Origin: Saccoglossus kowalevskii
Taxonomy: Eukaryota; Hemichordata; Enteropneusta; Harrimaniidae
Length of the DNA: 20,134 bases
Direction of reading: 5' to 3'
Assembly: GCF_000003605.2 (NCBI RefSeq)
Contig: NW_003132350.1
Span: 305,178 to 325,311 of the forward strand
Below are positions 1 to 10,894 of this stretch, piece after piece; position 1 is the first letter of the stretch; the number at the start of each line of letters is the position of its first letter. The position numbers and the translations under genes were made by a program. The notes under the pieces were generated by a model, which did not search any database, was not told where the DNA came from, and worked only from the letters and a program-made list of their open reading frames with translations.

Positions 1-85
1 TGATACAGAGACTTTTCTGTCGTCAAAATAAGTAATCTTTTAAGGATTCAGTATAACATATGTGCTTTCGAGGTATTATGGGTAT

Positions 86-420
86 TAACAAGCAGCCTCT
101 CGGCTGAGATAGCTCCACTGTTTGCAATGCACATTATAATCAAAGAATTGAAGATACCATTATAAAATGAACAAATCTGAGAGAGGTCCATCTGTAATAC
201 CTATATATATATAATATCAAAGCAATCAGAATATCACTTTTTACCAAAGCGACAAAAATATTCATCAAAATTTAAGAAATATCATAATGAAATGATGAGA
301 AGTCCACCTGAGGTACCTATATGAATGAAGTTGAAAAAGTCAACAGTTGACACAGACACTGACAGACAATCACTCATATGATAAGCTCCGCTCAAAAAAG
401 TCAACAAGGGAGCTAAAAAG
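86..420. mobile_element. Short copy (A) of the same repeat element
   Basis: It shares the left end (AACAAGCAGCCTCTCGGCTG) and right end (CACTCATATGATAAGCTCCG ... GGAGCTAAAA) with the element at 6314-7384 in the same orientation. The interior holds one shortened and one partial version of the internal unit. The 3' hairpin is eroded (AGCTCCGCT against AAGGGAGCT). At 335 bp it is about a third the length of copy B, mainly because it has fewer internal units. Confidence 0.75.
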
Positions 421-1014
421 TGACGAGAAATTTGTTGGTAAAAATGGGATTTGAACCAGTTACCATGTATCCAACTATTGGAAAGAGAATAATAACTAGA
501 GCATTTTTAAAAATTAATCTTAAATTTGATGTTTGATGTATTATTAAACTGATTAACACAAATTAATTAATTATGTGCAAGCCTAACTCTCTCAGCTTGC
601 TTGCCCAGTAAAAACTTGAAATATTTAAAGCTATTTATATTTCATCTACCACCTGTGCACAAAGGGAATTGAGTCATAAGCGACAATAACAATGCATGCT
701 AAAAATGCAAAGGTTCATGGGTAGACGTTTGTTTGTAAACAATAAAATGCTATGGCCATCTTTATGCAATTGACAACTCATTCTCATCAATGATTTCAAC
801 ATATTCTTTGCAATATTACCAATAAAAGACGTATTTTGACAGATTTCATCATGCATTTTACACATAATGTGGTTTTCAAAGCAAGTTAAATTTAAGTTAC
901 ATTCAAACTGTGATGTAGCTCATACATGTATGAACATACATCCCATGATGTACTGTGTACTATGTACATGTATGTATGAAGGTTTAATTTAATAGGTGAT
1001 TTTCCATTCAACTG

Positions 1015-1335
1015 CGAGATCCCACGTATTGCGTGAAAGACACGGACCAAACGTCTGCCACAAAAATCAAACAATTTGATTTTTTCTTTCATAGTTCAAA
1101 GTCGAAAGGCGGAATATTGCATTTGGATACCCTTACTTCATTAAAACTGAGCATCATCAAATGTGTACAGAACGTTTTTAAGTGTGGAAATATCCGTAAA
1201 ATACTTTGTTTCGTGTTTGTCGAATCCCTTGTGATGTTTGACGCTACTACAACGCTAAATTTATGATCGTTGTTTGTCCTGTTTTTACGTTTGATTTCAC
1301 ACACATCGTGAAATCTCGCAGTGAACGGAAAATGG
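1015..1335. other. CpG-containing patch in gene-poor DNA
   Basis: Numerous CpGs occur here (CACGTATTGCG, GTCGAAAGGCGG, TTTCGTGTTTGTCGA, ACGCTACTACAACGC, CTCGCAGTGAACGG), while flanking kilobases have very few. Moderate frames of 70-77 codons run on both strands without recognisable products. The composition resembles the FBXL17 promoter region, so a promoter or first exon of an unseen gene is possible; nothing more can be supported. Confidence 0.25.
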
Positions 1336-3961
1336 TTTATTAGTAAATGTATGTTTGTAAATACAAAATGCCTGCCGATGACAGTTTTTGAGTCAGATCC
1401 ATGATACTAAGTAATGTGTATCAAAATCTCATCATATTTTATGCATGTAGAGTCTGACCGAAATGTATGCCTACACACAATTAATTTTTTTAAATTGCAG
1501 ACGAAATATCCCAATGGATTTCCACAGTAAAAATGTTATCTTGAATCATATTATATGGCTCTGCATAAAATTTTTGAAAGCTAAATGGTACCCAATTAGT
1601 GCTGAATTTTAATCACTGTAAAGAAAATTATAGGCATTAAGGTTTCATGAGGTTCTACATGTACATGTATGTACTAATTTCCAAAATGGCAAAAATCCTG
1701 CATTTTGAATAAAAATGGCCACTTTTCAGCCATCTTGGATTATTTGTGGAAGTTAAGAGGTATGAAGGATGGACCAAGTCCAATTCACAAATACACATTT
1801 GTACCTAGGTATTTTACATTATTATATCCACTATTGAATAATAAATAGTAATATATAAATTTAGTGGATATAAGCTAAATACTAAATATCGTACTTTTAT
1901 ACATACTGAGGTAACTAAACATATAAACTTTCCACTACATGTGAAATAAAATATTTCCATGATTGTTAGAATAGCAAAGAACAGGTGGTTGTTTTAACTA
2001 AGGTCATTTCAAACTCTGATGCTTTGAACTGGCAGATTTTTTTTACATGGACCTTTCATTTTATATAGTACCCGGTATCCATATTTCTCAGCCAAGTGCA
2101 ATTAATATGGTAACATACTTGTTAAACTTGTGTCTGTGATTTAATAAAACCAGATTTGTTTTGGCACGATAATTGAAATAACACCTGTGCCAGATGAAAG
2201 TAATATAATCCTGACGGGGGGTGCAGGGTACAGCAGCCGGTAAAATAGTTGCACATTCAAAACCCATAAATAGGTATATAGACTCAAAGCAACACCCTGT
2301 TTACTTGCAAATATCAAATACTCAGCTTCAAGACGTCAAGATAAAAGTGAAATATTTGTTGTCGAAAACACTGATTAATTTACATGTAGTTAAATAATTT
2401 TTTAAAATTGGAAATAAATGACATTGCCCAACACAAAGTTATTTTAATACAACAAATTAGAACATTTGAAAAACCTTTGGATATTATATTCAGACACCAG
2501 TTTTTACATCAAAACATTCAATAATATAATTTTTCTATCAATAGTTTACAGCTAATATTTCAGTCACGCAGCTACTGTACATGTAAAAGAAAAAAACAAA
2601 AGTAGAACACCAAATTGGAATTAACCTTAATTCTGTATTGGATGGAAACATTTGATTTAAAAAACAAAACAAATAATTACATACACACCTTCATTGGATT
2701 TACCGTTCGAAAAGCATTATGACTGGTATACACAGCCCGATACATGTTTTCACAAAGACTGTACATTTTATTCATTTCATAGTGTTTTATATTAAATCTG
2801 TCACAGCTGGGAAACGATCCTTGATTAAAAATAGTGCACGTGGATCAACAAGCACTATCATTCAACAATACATGTAGAAGTAATGTACACTAGTAGTCTC
2901 CATTGACCCGTTAATGTCAAAGTCAACTTGTGTTACCTTTTACAAAATAAATCCATGTCATATTTTTTTCATGTTTCAAAACATTTGACAAAGACTTATA
3001 CGCCGATGGGAAATTAGGATCATTTGAGGGACAAAAACACGTCTTGTGGCTTCTCAGGCCAAATAAAAAAAAATGTTTAAATAAATAGGTTTTTTTTTAT
3101 TTGTTTATATATTTTTCTTGGCTATGGCTCTGTTTCATTCATTTTTCTTGCATATAAGGACTGTTTTAAAAATTGTTTTTGCAGATATTGCCCAGTTTTG
3201 CAATGTTTTGAATTTCTGTAAAGTCTCATTTAAAACCTGAAATCAAATTTGTGCATTTTCACAAATACTGCCAAAAAAGTTTAGTATTGGGCAGTGAAAT
3301 ATAGGAACCACACAATAAAATATCTCACTGACAAAATTTGGCCATTTGAGTCAATGGTTTTCTGGGATTCATAAATCAAAAACTATTCTGGCAAGCCCAA
3401 TTTTTTTTTATAAATAGTCAGATACAGAAAATAACTGTGCAAAATTGTGTCAAATGTATTAGCAACTACATGCATGTTCACAATTGCACTGCTATAATCC
3501 TTATCTGAATTTGTCATTATTTTTAACTGAAGTGAAACCTATATCCTTGAAGTCATATTTAATGTGAGAAGCAACATGGTTCTTTAATCCTTTTAGTGCC
3601 AGAATTTTTCCCGGCAATATTTTGGAGCAAAATTTTTCCTATTTTTATGTATATTTGATAATTTAGGACACAAAGAAAATAATTTCCTAAGGGCTACATG
3701 TGCTGATACAAATTTTGAAAGAAGCACGAAAAAATGATAAGGGTTATATTTCATGGATGTGATAAAAGTTGACTTAGGCACTCATAGCATAAATTGAAGA
3801 CAGGGAGTCACTGAGTGTAGAGTATATTACAGTAGCTATATAGTTTATTGGCACACTTAAAATTCCTCAGAAGGAATTAAAATGGTTACACTAACTGCTA
3901 AATCACATATACAAAACATGCAAATTTTACAAAAATTACTATCTAAAGCACGACAATGGTT
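1336..3961. other. Gene-poor AT-rich intergenic (or intronic) DNA
   Basis: I see no coding signature. There is one small foldback, TATATCCACTA (1823-1833) with TAGTGGATATA (1862-1872), plus scattered ACATGTA motifs and poly-A/T runs. It may be intron of the minus-strand gene that starts at 11886. Confidence 0.5.
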
Positions 3962-4420
3962 TTAAAAAAAAAATATGGTGTTTTCACAACCACTCAAGGA
4001 ATTAGCATTCCAGGAAATTCTCACAAACACGTTCATTTGAAATTTGCTTTGTTTTCCAATAAACATTACTGGCCCAAGGTCAACGCACATTGTTAACTTA
4101 GTTGCTGAAACACAAACTGATATATTAGCTTCAAGTGGTTTAATAAGGAAAACAAGTACAACATTTGCCATTTTGTTTTTGCTAGATTCTAACTGAGGCC
4201 AACAGTATGCCCCAGGAAATCTTGCTTTAAGTGTAATCTCAACAAATCCACTTAAGGCGGCTTGGGTTGAATAAAGAATTCCTTTGTAAAACTCCACCCC
4301 TTTCTTCATGCCTTCATTATTACGAGTTATTTGGGTCAAATGACAAATATTGGGGTCATCAGATAAATGTTTAAGAAACAAGATTCCAAAAATGTCATGT
4401 GAAATTGTTAACATTTGCAT
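3962..4420 (-). other. Unrecognised 152-codon open frame
   Basis: It is the longest uninterrupted frame in the gene-poor left half, on the same strand as the gene starting at 11886. The predicted product begins MQMLTISHDIFGILFLKHLS and includes KARFPGAYCWPQLES and CVDLGPVMFIGKQS. The mixture of residues is protein-like, not homopolymeric. I recognise no domain, signal peptide or transposase motif. In DNA of about 65% AT a frame this long is unexpected but not impossible by chance. Possible splice sites exist (ACTGCAG just upstream, GTTTCAG inside). It could be an exon or a decayed coding fragment. Confidence 0.2.
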
Positions 4421-5380
4421 TCTGCAGTGGTGTCTATGGGGAAATTATTTCATCATATTTCAAAAATTTGCTTGGCGACATGGAGTGAAAAAGTCATATA
4501 ATAATAATGTTAAAATATTTCAACAATTTTTTTATTTTAATTCGGTAAATTTTCAGTGTGATATATATACAAAGAGAAGTTGATGTGAGAAGTTGATGAA
4601 TTCAAATCAGCTCCCTGAACAGTAAAATTACAAATAGAAAACAAAAGACAAACTAGAGGTATAAAGAATGAAGACAACGGTGTCACATGAATGCATGGTA
4701 CAATCCCAGGAGCTGCTATGTATTCCATACAATAATACATTAGCAGATTTCCAAACAATTTTAGAAGGATCAATATTTTTTTTTATTTTAGGGATTGACC
4801 ATCTGAAACTCTAGATTGTCAAAAAACTAGAAATTATTTCATTCCCTTCAATTATGTTTTTCTAAATAAAACTGCTGTGAACCCCAAACATGTCTCTTAT
4901 TTCCCTGTAGTATTTCTTTTTTAAATTTTCTGTGTAGATTTTTTTTTTTCATTAAAATCTACCACCCTTTCCATAAGTTTCTATTGATCAAACTCATATC
5001 ACTGTCAGGATAGAAATAGTATAATAACAAAAATAGGCAAAATCTTTTTAGTAAAATGAGTCAAAATACAGAGAAGGAAGTAAAGGAAATTCCTGACAGT
5101 AGCGGCATTCATCATTAATTAAAAAGTAACTGACATTCAGATGAGTCTTTTGAAAAAACAAATCAATGTGATATTTGCTGCAGGTTGTCAGTGAAAATAA
5201 ATCTGCTAAAAAAATTAGACAGGTCTCAGCTCTTCAAATTTCAGACCTTCTTATTGACTTGTGAAGGCACAACTACAGTCAGCCACTATTGTCTTGCAAA
5301 GACGTTACCATTATATACAAATGTATTTGGAAGGGGGGTTATAAACACTGTAGGCAAGAAAAACAGGACTGGCATTTGAA
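4421..5380. other. AT-rich DNA without identified features
   Basis: Poly-T runs and short chance frames only. No splice-bounded frame, RNA gene or inverted repeat stood out. Confidence 0.45.
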
Positions 5381-5564
5381 ATACTGTAAAATACTTTATT
5401 TTTGCTTGAAATTTAAGAAGTGATTCAGTGAAAATAAAATCAAGCAAATATAATTTGTTCCTATATTTTGCATTCAACTCATCAAAAATCAATGAAAATA
5501 AAAGGTATACAAAACACCCATTACGGCAAATTACTTCCAGCTAAAATAAAGTATTTTACAGTAT
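5381..5564. mobile_element. MITE with perfect 22-bp terminal inverted repeats
   Basis: The left end ATACTGTAAAATACTTTATT (5381 on) is the exact reverse complement of the right end ending at 5564 for 22 bp; similarity continues to about 30 bp with a few mismatches. Both ends read TA-CTGTAAAA, so a TA target duplication of Tc1/mariner type is plausible. At 184 bp it has no coding capacity. Confidence 0.8.
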
Positions 5565-6313
5565 CTAGAGTGACACCAACAGATTTAATTTCTTTCTCCT
5601 AATCAAACATGTTGTACGCCAGAAATTCAAAATACAATTGTAGTCATATTGTCCATATGTTTATAAACAAGACTACCTAACTAAGTACATTTCTCCTTCC
5701 TTAATCACCTGTAAGTATCAAAACTGAGATAATCTAGGATGAAACTAAGAGATCATTAGTGTTTCGTAGTCGCTGATGCCTAATCAAGGCTGTAAAATGT
5801 GACTAGCATGAATGGATGAACTTCGTTTGAAAATCAGCTGTTATCACCATAAAAAGTGTTAAGCAACTCTTTCTTAAAAAAAATTTGTTACCAAAATACT
5901 GTGACGCAACACAATCACTTCCGTGTTGTGTTACTTCACTATCCAATGCTATAAAAAAAATTCTAAAATATGTTTGGCTGGCACCACCCAGCATTCTGAT
6001 TAATTAAGCCGACCGGGCTGGACCTATAAGATCAATTGACGCAGTTTCAGTTCATACATGAAACAAACATGGTGGATATCATTTCACATTGAGTGGTTGC
6101 ATGTAACTCAAAACATGTGCTTTACAAAGAAAATATTAACTGTTACTTGCATTTCATATCAAACCAATAAATTGATATTTTGTATATTACTGGTAGTATA
6201 ATCACAACTAAGTAATAGTCAACATTTGTAACAACTCAATAACAAGTAAGTTATTCACCTGTGGTTTACACTACTGTGATCATTTGCTACTAAATCAATG
6301 TGTTCATAGCAAT
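5565..6313. other. AT-rich DNA with a weak foldback
   Basis: GTGACGCAACACAA (near 5902) and TTGTGTTACTTCAC (near 5926) are imperfect inverted repeats (12 of 14). Otherwise nothing was recognised. Confidence 0.4.
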
Positions 6314-7384
6314 AAACAAGCAGCCTCTCGGCTGAGATAGCTCCGCTGTTAGCAATGCACATTTCGATTAAAGAACAGAAGATATCATTAGAAAATGAAC
6401 AATATGCATAGTATCAATGCAATGGGACTTGCTGTTTTCAACAAGAATTCAAAAATATCATTTTTGACTATAAATGATTGTCGTTTTTAACAAGAAGTCG
6501 AAAATATCACTTTTTACCAAAAATGACAAAAATATTCACCAAAATTAGAAAATTAAAGATATCATTATGAAATGAACAAATTTGAGAGTGGTCCACATGT
6601 AGTACCTATATATGTAATATCAAAGCAATTGGACTTGCGGTTTCTAACAAGAAGTTGAAAATATCACTTTTTACCAAAAATGACAAAAATATTCACATTT
6701 AGAGAATTAAAGATATCATTACAAAATAAACAAATCTGAGAGAGGTCCACATGTAGTACCTATATATGTAATATCAAAGCAATTGGACTTGCAGTTTTTA
6801 ACAAGAAGTTGAAAATATCACTTTTTACCAAAAATGACAAAAATATTCACCAAAATTAGAGAATTAAAGATATCATTACAAAATGAACAAATCTGAGAGA
6901 GATCCACATGTAGTACCTATATATGTAATATCAAAGCAATTGGACTTGCTGTTTTTAACAAGAAGTCAAAAATATCACTTTTTACCCAAAATGACAAAAA
7001 TATTCACCAAAATTAGAAAATTAAAGATATCATTATGAAATGAACAAATTTGAGAGTGGTCCACATGTAGTACCTATATATGTAATATCAAAGCAATTGG
7101 ACTTGCTGTTTTTAACAAGAAGTCAAAAATATCACTTTTTACCCAAAATGACAAAAATATTCACCAAAATTAGAGAATTGAAGATATGATCATGAAATGA
7201 ACAAATCTGAGAGAGGTCTACCCAAGGTACATATACACCAAGTATCAAAGCATTCAGACTTGTAGTTTTCAAGAAGAAGTCAAAAATGTAAAACATTGAC
7301 ACAGACGACGGACACCGGACGACGACGGACAATCACTCATATGATAAGCTCCGCTCGACAAAGTCGACAGCGGAGCTAAAAAAA
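6314..7384. mobile_element. Non-autonomous repeat element with internal 157-bp tandem array (copy B)
   Basis: Both ends match the copy at 86-420: left AACAAGCAGCCTCTCGGCTG, right CACTCATATGATAAGCTCCG and a terminal GGAGCTAAAA. Perfect 12-bp inverted repeats TAGCTCCGCTGT (6338-6349) and ACAGCGGAGCTA (7367-7378) lie at the ends. The 3' end folds into a hairpin (AGCTCCGCT 7347-7355 with AGCGGAGCT 7369-7377). The interior is mostly the tandem array. No protein is encoded. Architecture (tandem-repeat core, structured 3' end, no coding) recalls the Helitron-related pearl-type elements of bivalves, but the terminal inverted repeats would also fit a MITE; family not settled. Confidence 0.75.
6395..7290. 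repeat. Tandem array of about 157-bp units inside copy B
   Basis: The anchor motif GGTCCACATGTAGTACC, or a close variant of it, recurs near 6591, 6745, 6902, 7059 and 7216, giving spacings of 154, 157, 157 and 157. Four units are highly similar; the first (from 6395) and last (from about 7198) are degenerate. Shared segments include GCAATTGGACTTGC, AACAAGAAGT, ATATCACTTTTTACC and ATGACAAAAATATTCAC. The 154-bp spacing reflects a 3-bp loss (TTCACATTTAG versus TTCACCAAAATTAG). The first unit also contains a partial internal duplication of about 50 bp. Confidence 0.9.
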
Positions 7385-7403
7385 CACTAAAAGATCACCC
7401 TGA

Positions 7404-7466
7404 GCAATGTTTTGGAGACACCACTCTTCCATATACTGGTATATGACCTTTGCTCCAAAACATTGC
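7404..7466. repeat. Foldback next to copy B
   Basis: GCAATGTTTTGGAG (7404-7417) and CTCCAAAACATTGC (7453-7466) are perfect 14-bp inverted repeats. The spacer contains a nested palindrome CATATACTGGTATATG. It begins 20 bp after the end of copy B. Confidence 0.7.
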
Positions 7467-7780
7467 CCTGGATGGGGTATCTATCAAATATGGTACATTG
7501 TTTGTCTACCAGAGTCAGTATATGTTTACTTAGATTTAACAGTTAACTATTTACCATCTTTTGTTTCAGTGTTATTTATTTACTTGCTTTACTTTGTAAT
7601 ATGAGAGCAGCTTCTACAAGTTGTTCAATATTAATACCATGAAACGTGTTATTTTAGCTAGCATGTTATTTAAGCTTATCTGAAATTTTGCTAATTCAAT
7701 TTTATGCAAACCCAATTTTCCAAAGTTTTATGTTGTAAAAGATGACTAAAATAAAAGGATTACAGGGTACCAGGTAAGTA

Positions 7781-7925
7781 AATACTGTAGATTAAACACT
7801 GGGTTTGAATCTCAATTATAAGTTGAATTCATGTGTATCTCACAATTAATACATGTGACTTGATAATACATCTATTGTTGAATAAGAAAATTCTGCGACT
7901 TTAAAACCAAGTAAATATTGTAAAA
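7781..7925. repeat. Possible decayed MITE of the TACTGTAAA type
   Basis: AAATACTGTAGATTAAACAC followed by TGGGTTTGAAT resembles the ends of the intron element at 14964-15182. The right side (ACTTTAAAACCAAG, then ATTGTAAAACA) is a weak inverted match. Boundaries are uncertain. Confidence 0.3.
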
Positions 7926-7958
7926 CATGTCTTTTTAGCTAGAATTTTATTTTAGCTA

Positions 7959-8328
7959 AGGCCAGACTTTTTTTATTCCTGTTTCTCGAGTTTTTATAAG
8001 GCGATTTTTTTGAGGAGAGCAATAAAAAAATAAAATTAATTCTTTTTTTCCCATTAGATTTGTGTGATTCTCAAAGAATTGTAAGTGAGATCATTGTGAG
8101 AAGAAATGAAATAAATTTTTATTTCATGTATTTCATCTGCGCGAGACTTCGCTACTTTGATCATGATACTCCCACGAAAATGCAACTTGGATTTGTTATG
8201 CGGCGGGCGAAAGAAAAATAAAGGCAGGCGCGAGAAATTGCGCTGAAATCAAATTTTATTTTTATTTCATTTTCGGCTCCTGTTCATTCGGCGGGTTCGC
8301 GAAACAAGGAATAATAAAAGTCTGGCCT
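7959..8328. mobile_element. 370-bp inverted-repeat element (AGGCCAGAC ends)
   Basis: The left end AGGCCAGACTTTTTTTATTC (7959 on) and the right end ATAATAAAAGTCTGGCCT (to 8328) are inverted repeats extending about 30 bp with indels, including TGTTTCTCGA against CGCGAAACA. The interior (8140-8310) is unusually CpG-rich (GCGGCGGGCGAAAG, GGCAGGCGCG) for this neighbourhood. Flanks are AGCTA-rich on both sides, but no exact target duplication is evident. No coding capacity. Confidence 0.7.
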
Positions 8329-9426
8329 AATCTAGCTAATCAGTATTTTTGCTAATTCAAGATGTCGCTAATTTAAAAGAAAGTATATTCTCACAATAAG
8401 ATAGTGGATACTTTATCTAAATTAATTTGTGCATTGAATCAAATTTACTAAAATTGCATGCAGTTATTTCAATGTGTTTTAGAATACATTGTCTGCTGAA
8501 GGCCTTCACTAATAGCAGATGTGAATGGCACACTGTATCTCAGCATCAGCAGGCAATCCATTATCAAACGCTATATGTGTGGGATTTTAATTTTCACATT
8601 ATCAAAAATTACTCCAGAATATGACAGACCAAATATAATTAAAGAAACCTTAATATTCAAATCTTGATTACTGGTAATTTCATTTTATGCATTAGTATTG
8701 GATTACATTTAAGTTAAAAAATTAAATGTTCTTATCAGTACATGTATGTACATGGCTACATTGTACCAACATGTAACTGACATCACAATCAGTGTTATTG
8801 TGTAATTGTCATAGTTACAAAATACCTAAGTCTCTCACTGATTTATACAATCAAGGGCACTAAGAGTAGACAGTTTTACTGCAAAATTTTTAATTATTCC
8901 CCAAGCTTTATTTTTGGTTCATTAATATATGCAGATACGTAAAAGTGCAAAATTATTTAAACTTGGTGAATATGTCAAATATTGTGAATATCTCAATTTT
9001 ACCCAGTAAATATTTTTTATTTTCGAAATTAATAGTTTACAAAAAAATATATATATTAATAAATCTCAAATGACAGTTCAAAGTTAGTGCTGTTACAGCA
9101 TACATTGTCATTAGGTTTTTAAAAAAATGTTTCTGGCATTAAAACATTAAAAAAATAGTGCAATGAATTTTTTCTTACAATTTTTGGCAGTTGTGAGTGG
9201 TTATTGTATTTTTTGAGCTGACAAATATTTATCCAAAATACTATAAACCAGATACATGTAGTTTAGAGTAATCTGAAGTATTGTACAGCCAGCAGTCAGT
9301 AATAAATATTCTACTACGGTAAATTAGATAATATGTCAATTTCATAACATATTAATCTTGAAAGTGACATTTCATATTTTTATGTAGTAGATTGAGTAAA
9401 AAATTTAGAAAAAAAAGAGAAATACA

Positions 9427-9463
<37 letters not shown>

Positions 9464-10157
9464 TTTTTAACATTTAGATAAGGACTTCCTGTACACAAAA
9501 GCTATCAAATTACAAATATGTACTTTCATTAGAAAAAGTTCACTATGAATTGTATATCCTATTCTGGGTTTCCACTAAGGGAGAAGTTTTAGCTGTTTTG
9601 GCTAAGGTTACTTGTTGTTCTACATAGCCTGTTATTATTTAAGTGAGAAAATACAGCATTATAAAAAAGAACAATATTTTTTAGCTATGTTTCTATAATT
9701 TTTTTATGTTTAATTTACCTTTCTGTGGGTGATGAAATGTTTTTAATTAATGACCATTTTCTGTTTGAAATGTCTCATACCATTAATGATGAAAATTACA
9801 CAAATTTAAAATGAATTTGCTCTCGGTGACTGGTGAAGGAGAAGCACAATAATTATCAGCAAGTGTTCTCCCTAGAAACTTAAACCACTGTAGCAGTACA
9901 ATCTGGTTACAAAATTGCATAAAATTTGCATGTCATTTGCATATTCATATCAAACAGTAATTGTGATAATTAATATACTGATTAAAACATTCAATTACAC
10001 AATGCACATAATTATTTTATCACAAAACACTCAAACTAATGTGTCAACAGTAATAGTGTAATGGCATGTTATTTCACCTAATAATGTGATGACTTAATCT
10101 GTGAATTTGAGTGAATTGGTTAAATTAAAATTAGACTTAATGAACACTGTCAAAATT
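8329..10157. other. AT-rich gene-free tract
   Basis: Apart from the TA microsatellite, this stretch shows poly-A/T runs and no coding signature or strong inverted repeat. It may be intron of the minus-strand gene. Confidence 0.45.
9432..9459. repeat. TA dinucleotide microsatellite
   Basis: 28 bp of uninterrupted alternating TA, within an already AT-rich tract. Confidence 0.95.
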
Positions 10158-10450
10158 TTGAAAATGTTACGAAGGTGTTCAAATGTCTTCCTTATTTGGA
10201 CGATGTGCGTCACATTCTAACACTCAGATGCACTTAGCGTGTTAAGGTAATAGAATCCTGTCACTGTATGCAATCATTGTACAATGTAAAACGTTTTTCA
10301 TTTCCATTTCGGGCTAGCATCTCATTAAATTATCACAAAAAAAAGTTTTATACATAATAATAAGGCTATCATGAGAATACTGCAAGTATGCATGCAGGCA
10401 GTACAGGAATGCATTGACTTCCGCTAAATTACACAAATTGCGATATCTGT
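10158..10450. repeat. Dispersed repeat, copy 1
   Basis: It matches 18846-19060 in the same orientation. Shared blocks in order are GTTACGAA.GTGTTC, GAATCCTGTCACTG, TACAATGT.AAACGTT, TTATCACAA, GCA.GTATGCA and CAGGCAGT. Copy 1 carries about 60 extra bases between the first two blocks. No clear terminal inverted repeats or coding; class unknown. Confidence 0.75.
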
Positions 10451-10894
10451 AATTTTGAGTACTCAATCATTTTGTCTATTTTGTGTAAACTTTGATTTCA
10501 TGAAATACAAATGCTACCAGGTAGTACCTATCTAGTTTTTCAATAAACTCCAGTAAAATTTGATTACAATAAAGCTAAAATTGCACACCCATGATCACAG
10601 TCTCTCCTCCATCTACATGACCTAACATCAATACAAGTTATGTTCCAGTCATCCACTGTTTATTCTGTGAAATTGGAAATATAGTAACTTTAAATGCTGA
10701 TTCCTGGTATGAGTTACTAGAATTTTGGAATAATAAAACATCACAGAAACTCAAGTTGATTTTAAATAATAATATGCTAAATGAACAAAGTATTATATAT
10801 TATTCTATATAACATTCAATAACCCATCTTTTTATGGTAAATCAGGTGTTTCGTTATGGCATGCCACAAGCCCAAATTGACCGTCTACTCTCTG

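Noticed and set aside
447-457. tRNA-type B box (GGTTCAAATCC on the minus strand)
   Set aside because: The T-stem around it pairs at only three of five positions and there is no convincing A box or acceptor stem. At most it is a tRNA-derived SINE remnant.
6395-7290. CRISPR-like array
   Set aside because: The repeats are about 157 bp, contiguous and without unique spacers, in a eukaryotic context. This is a tandem satellite-type array.
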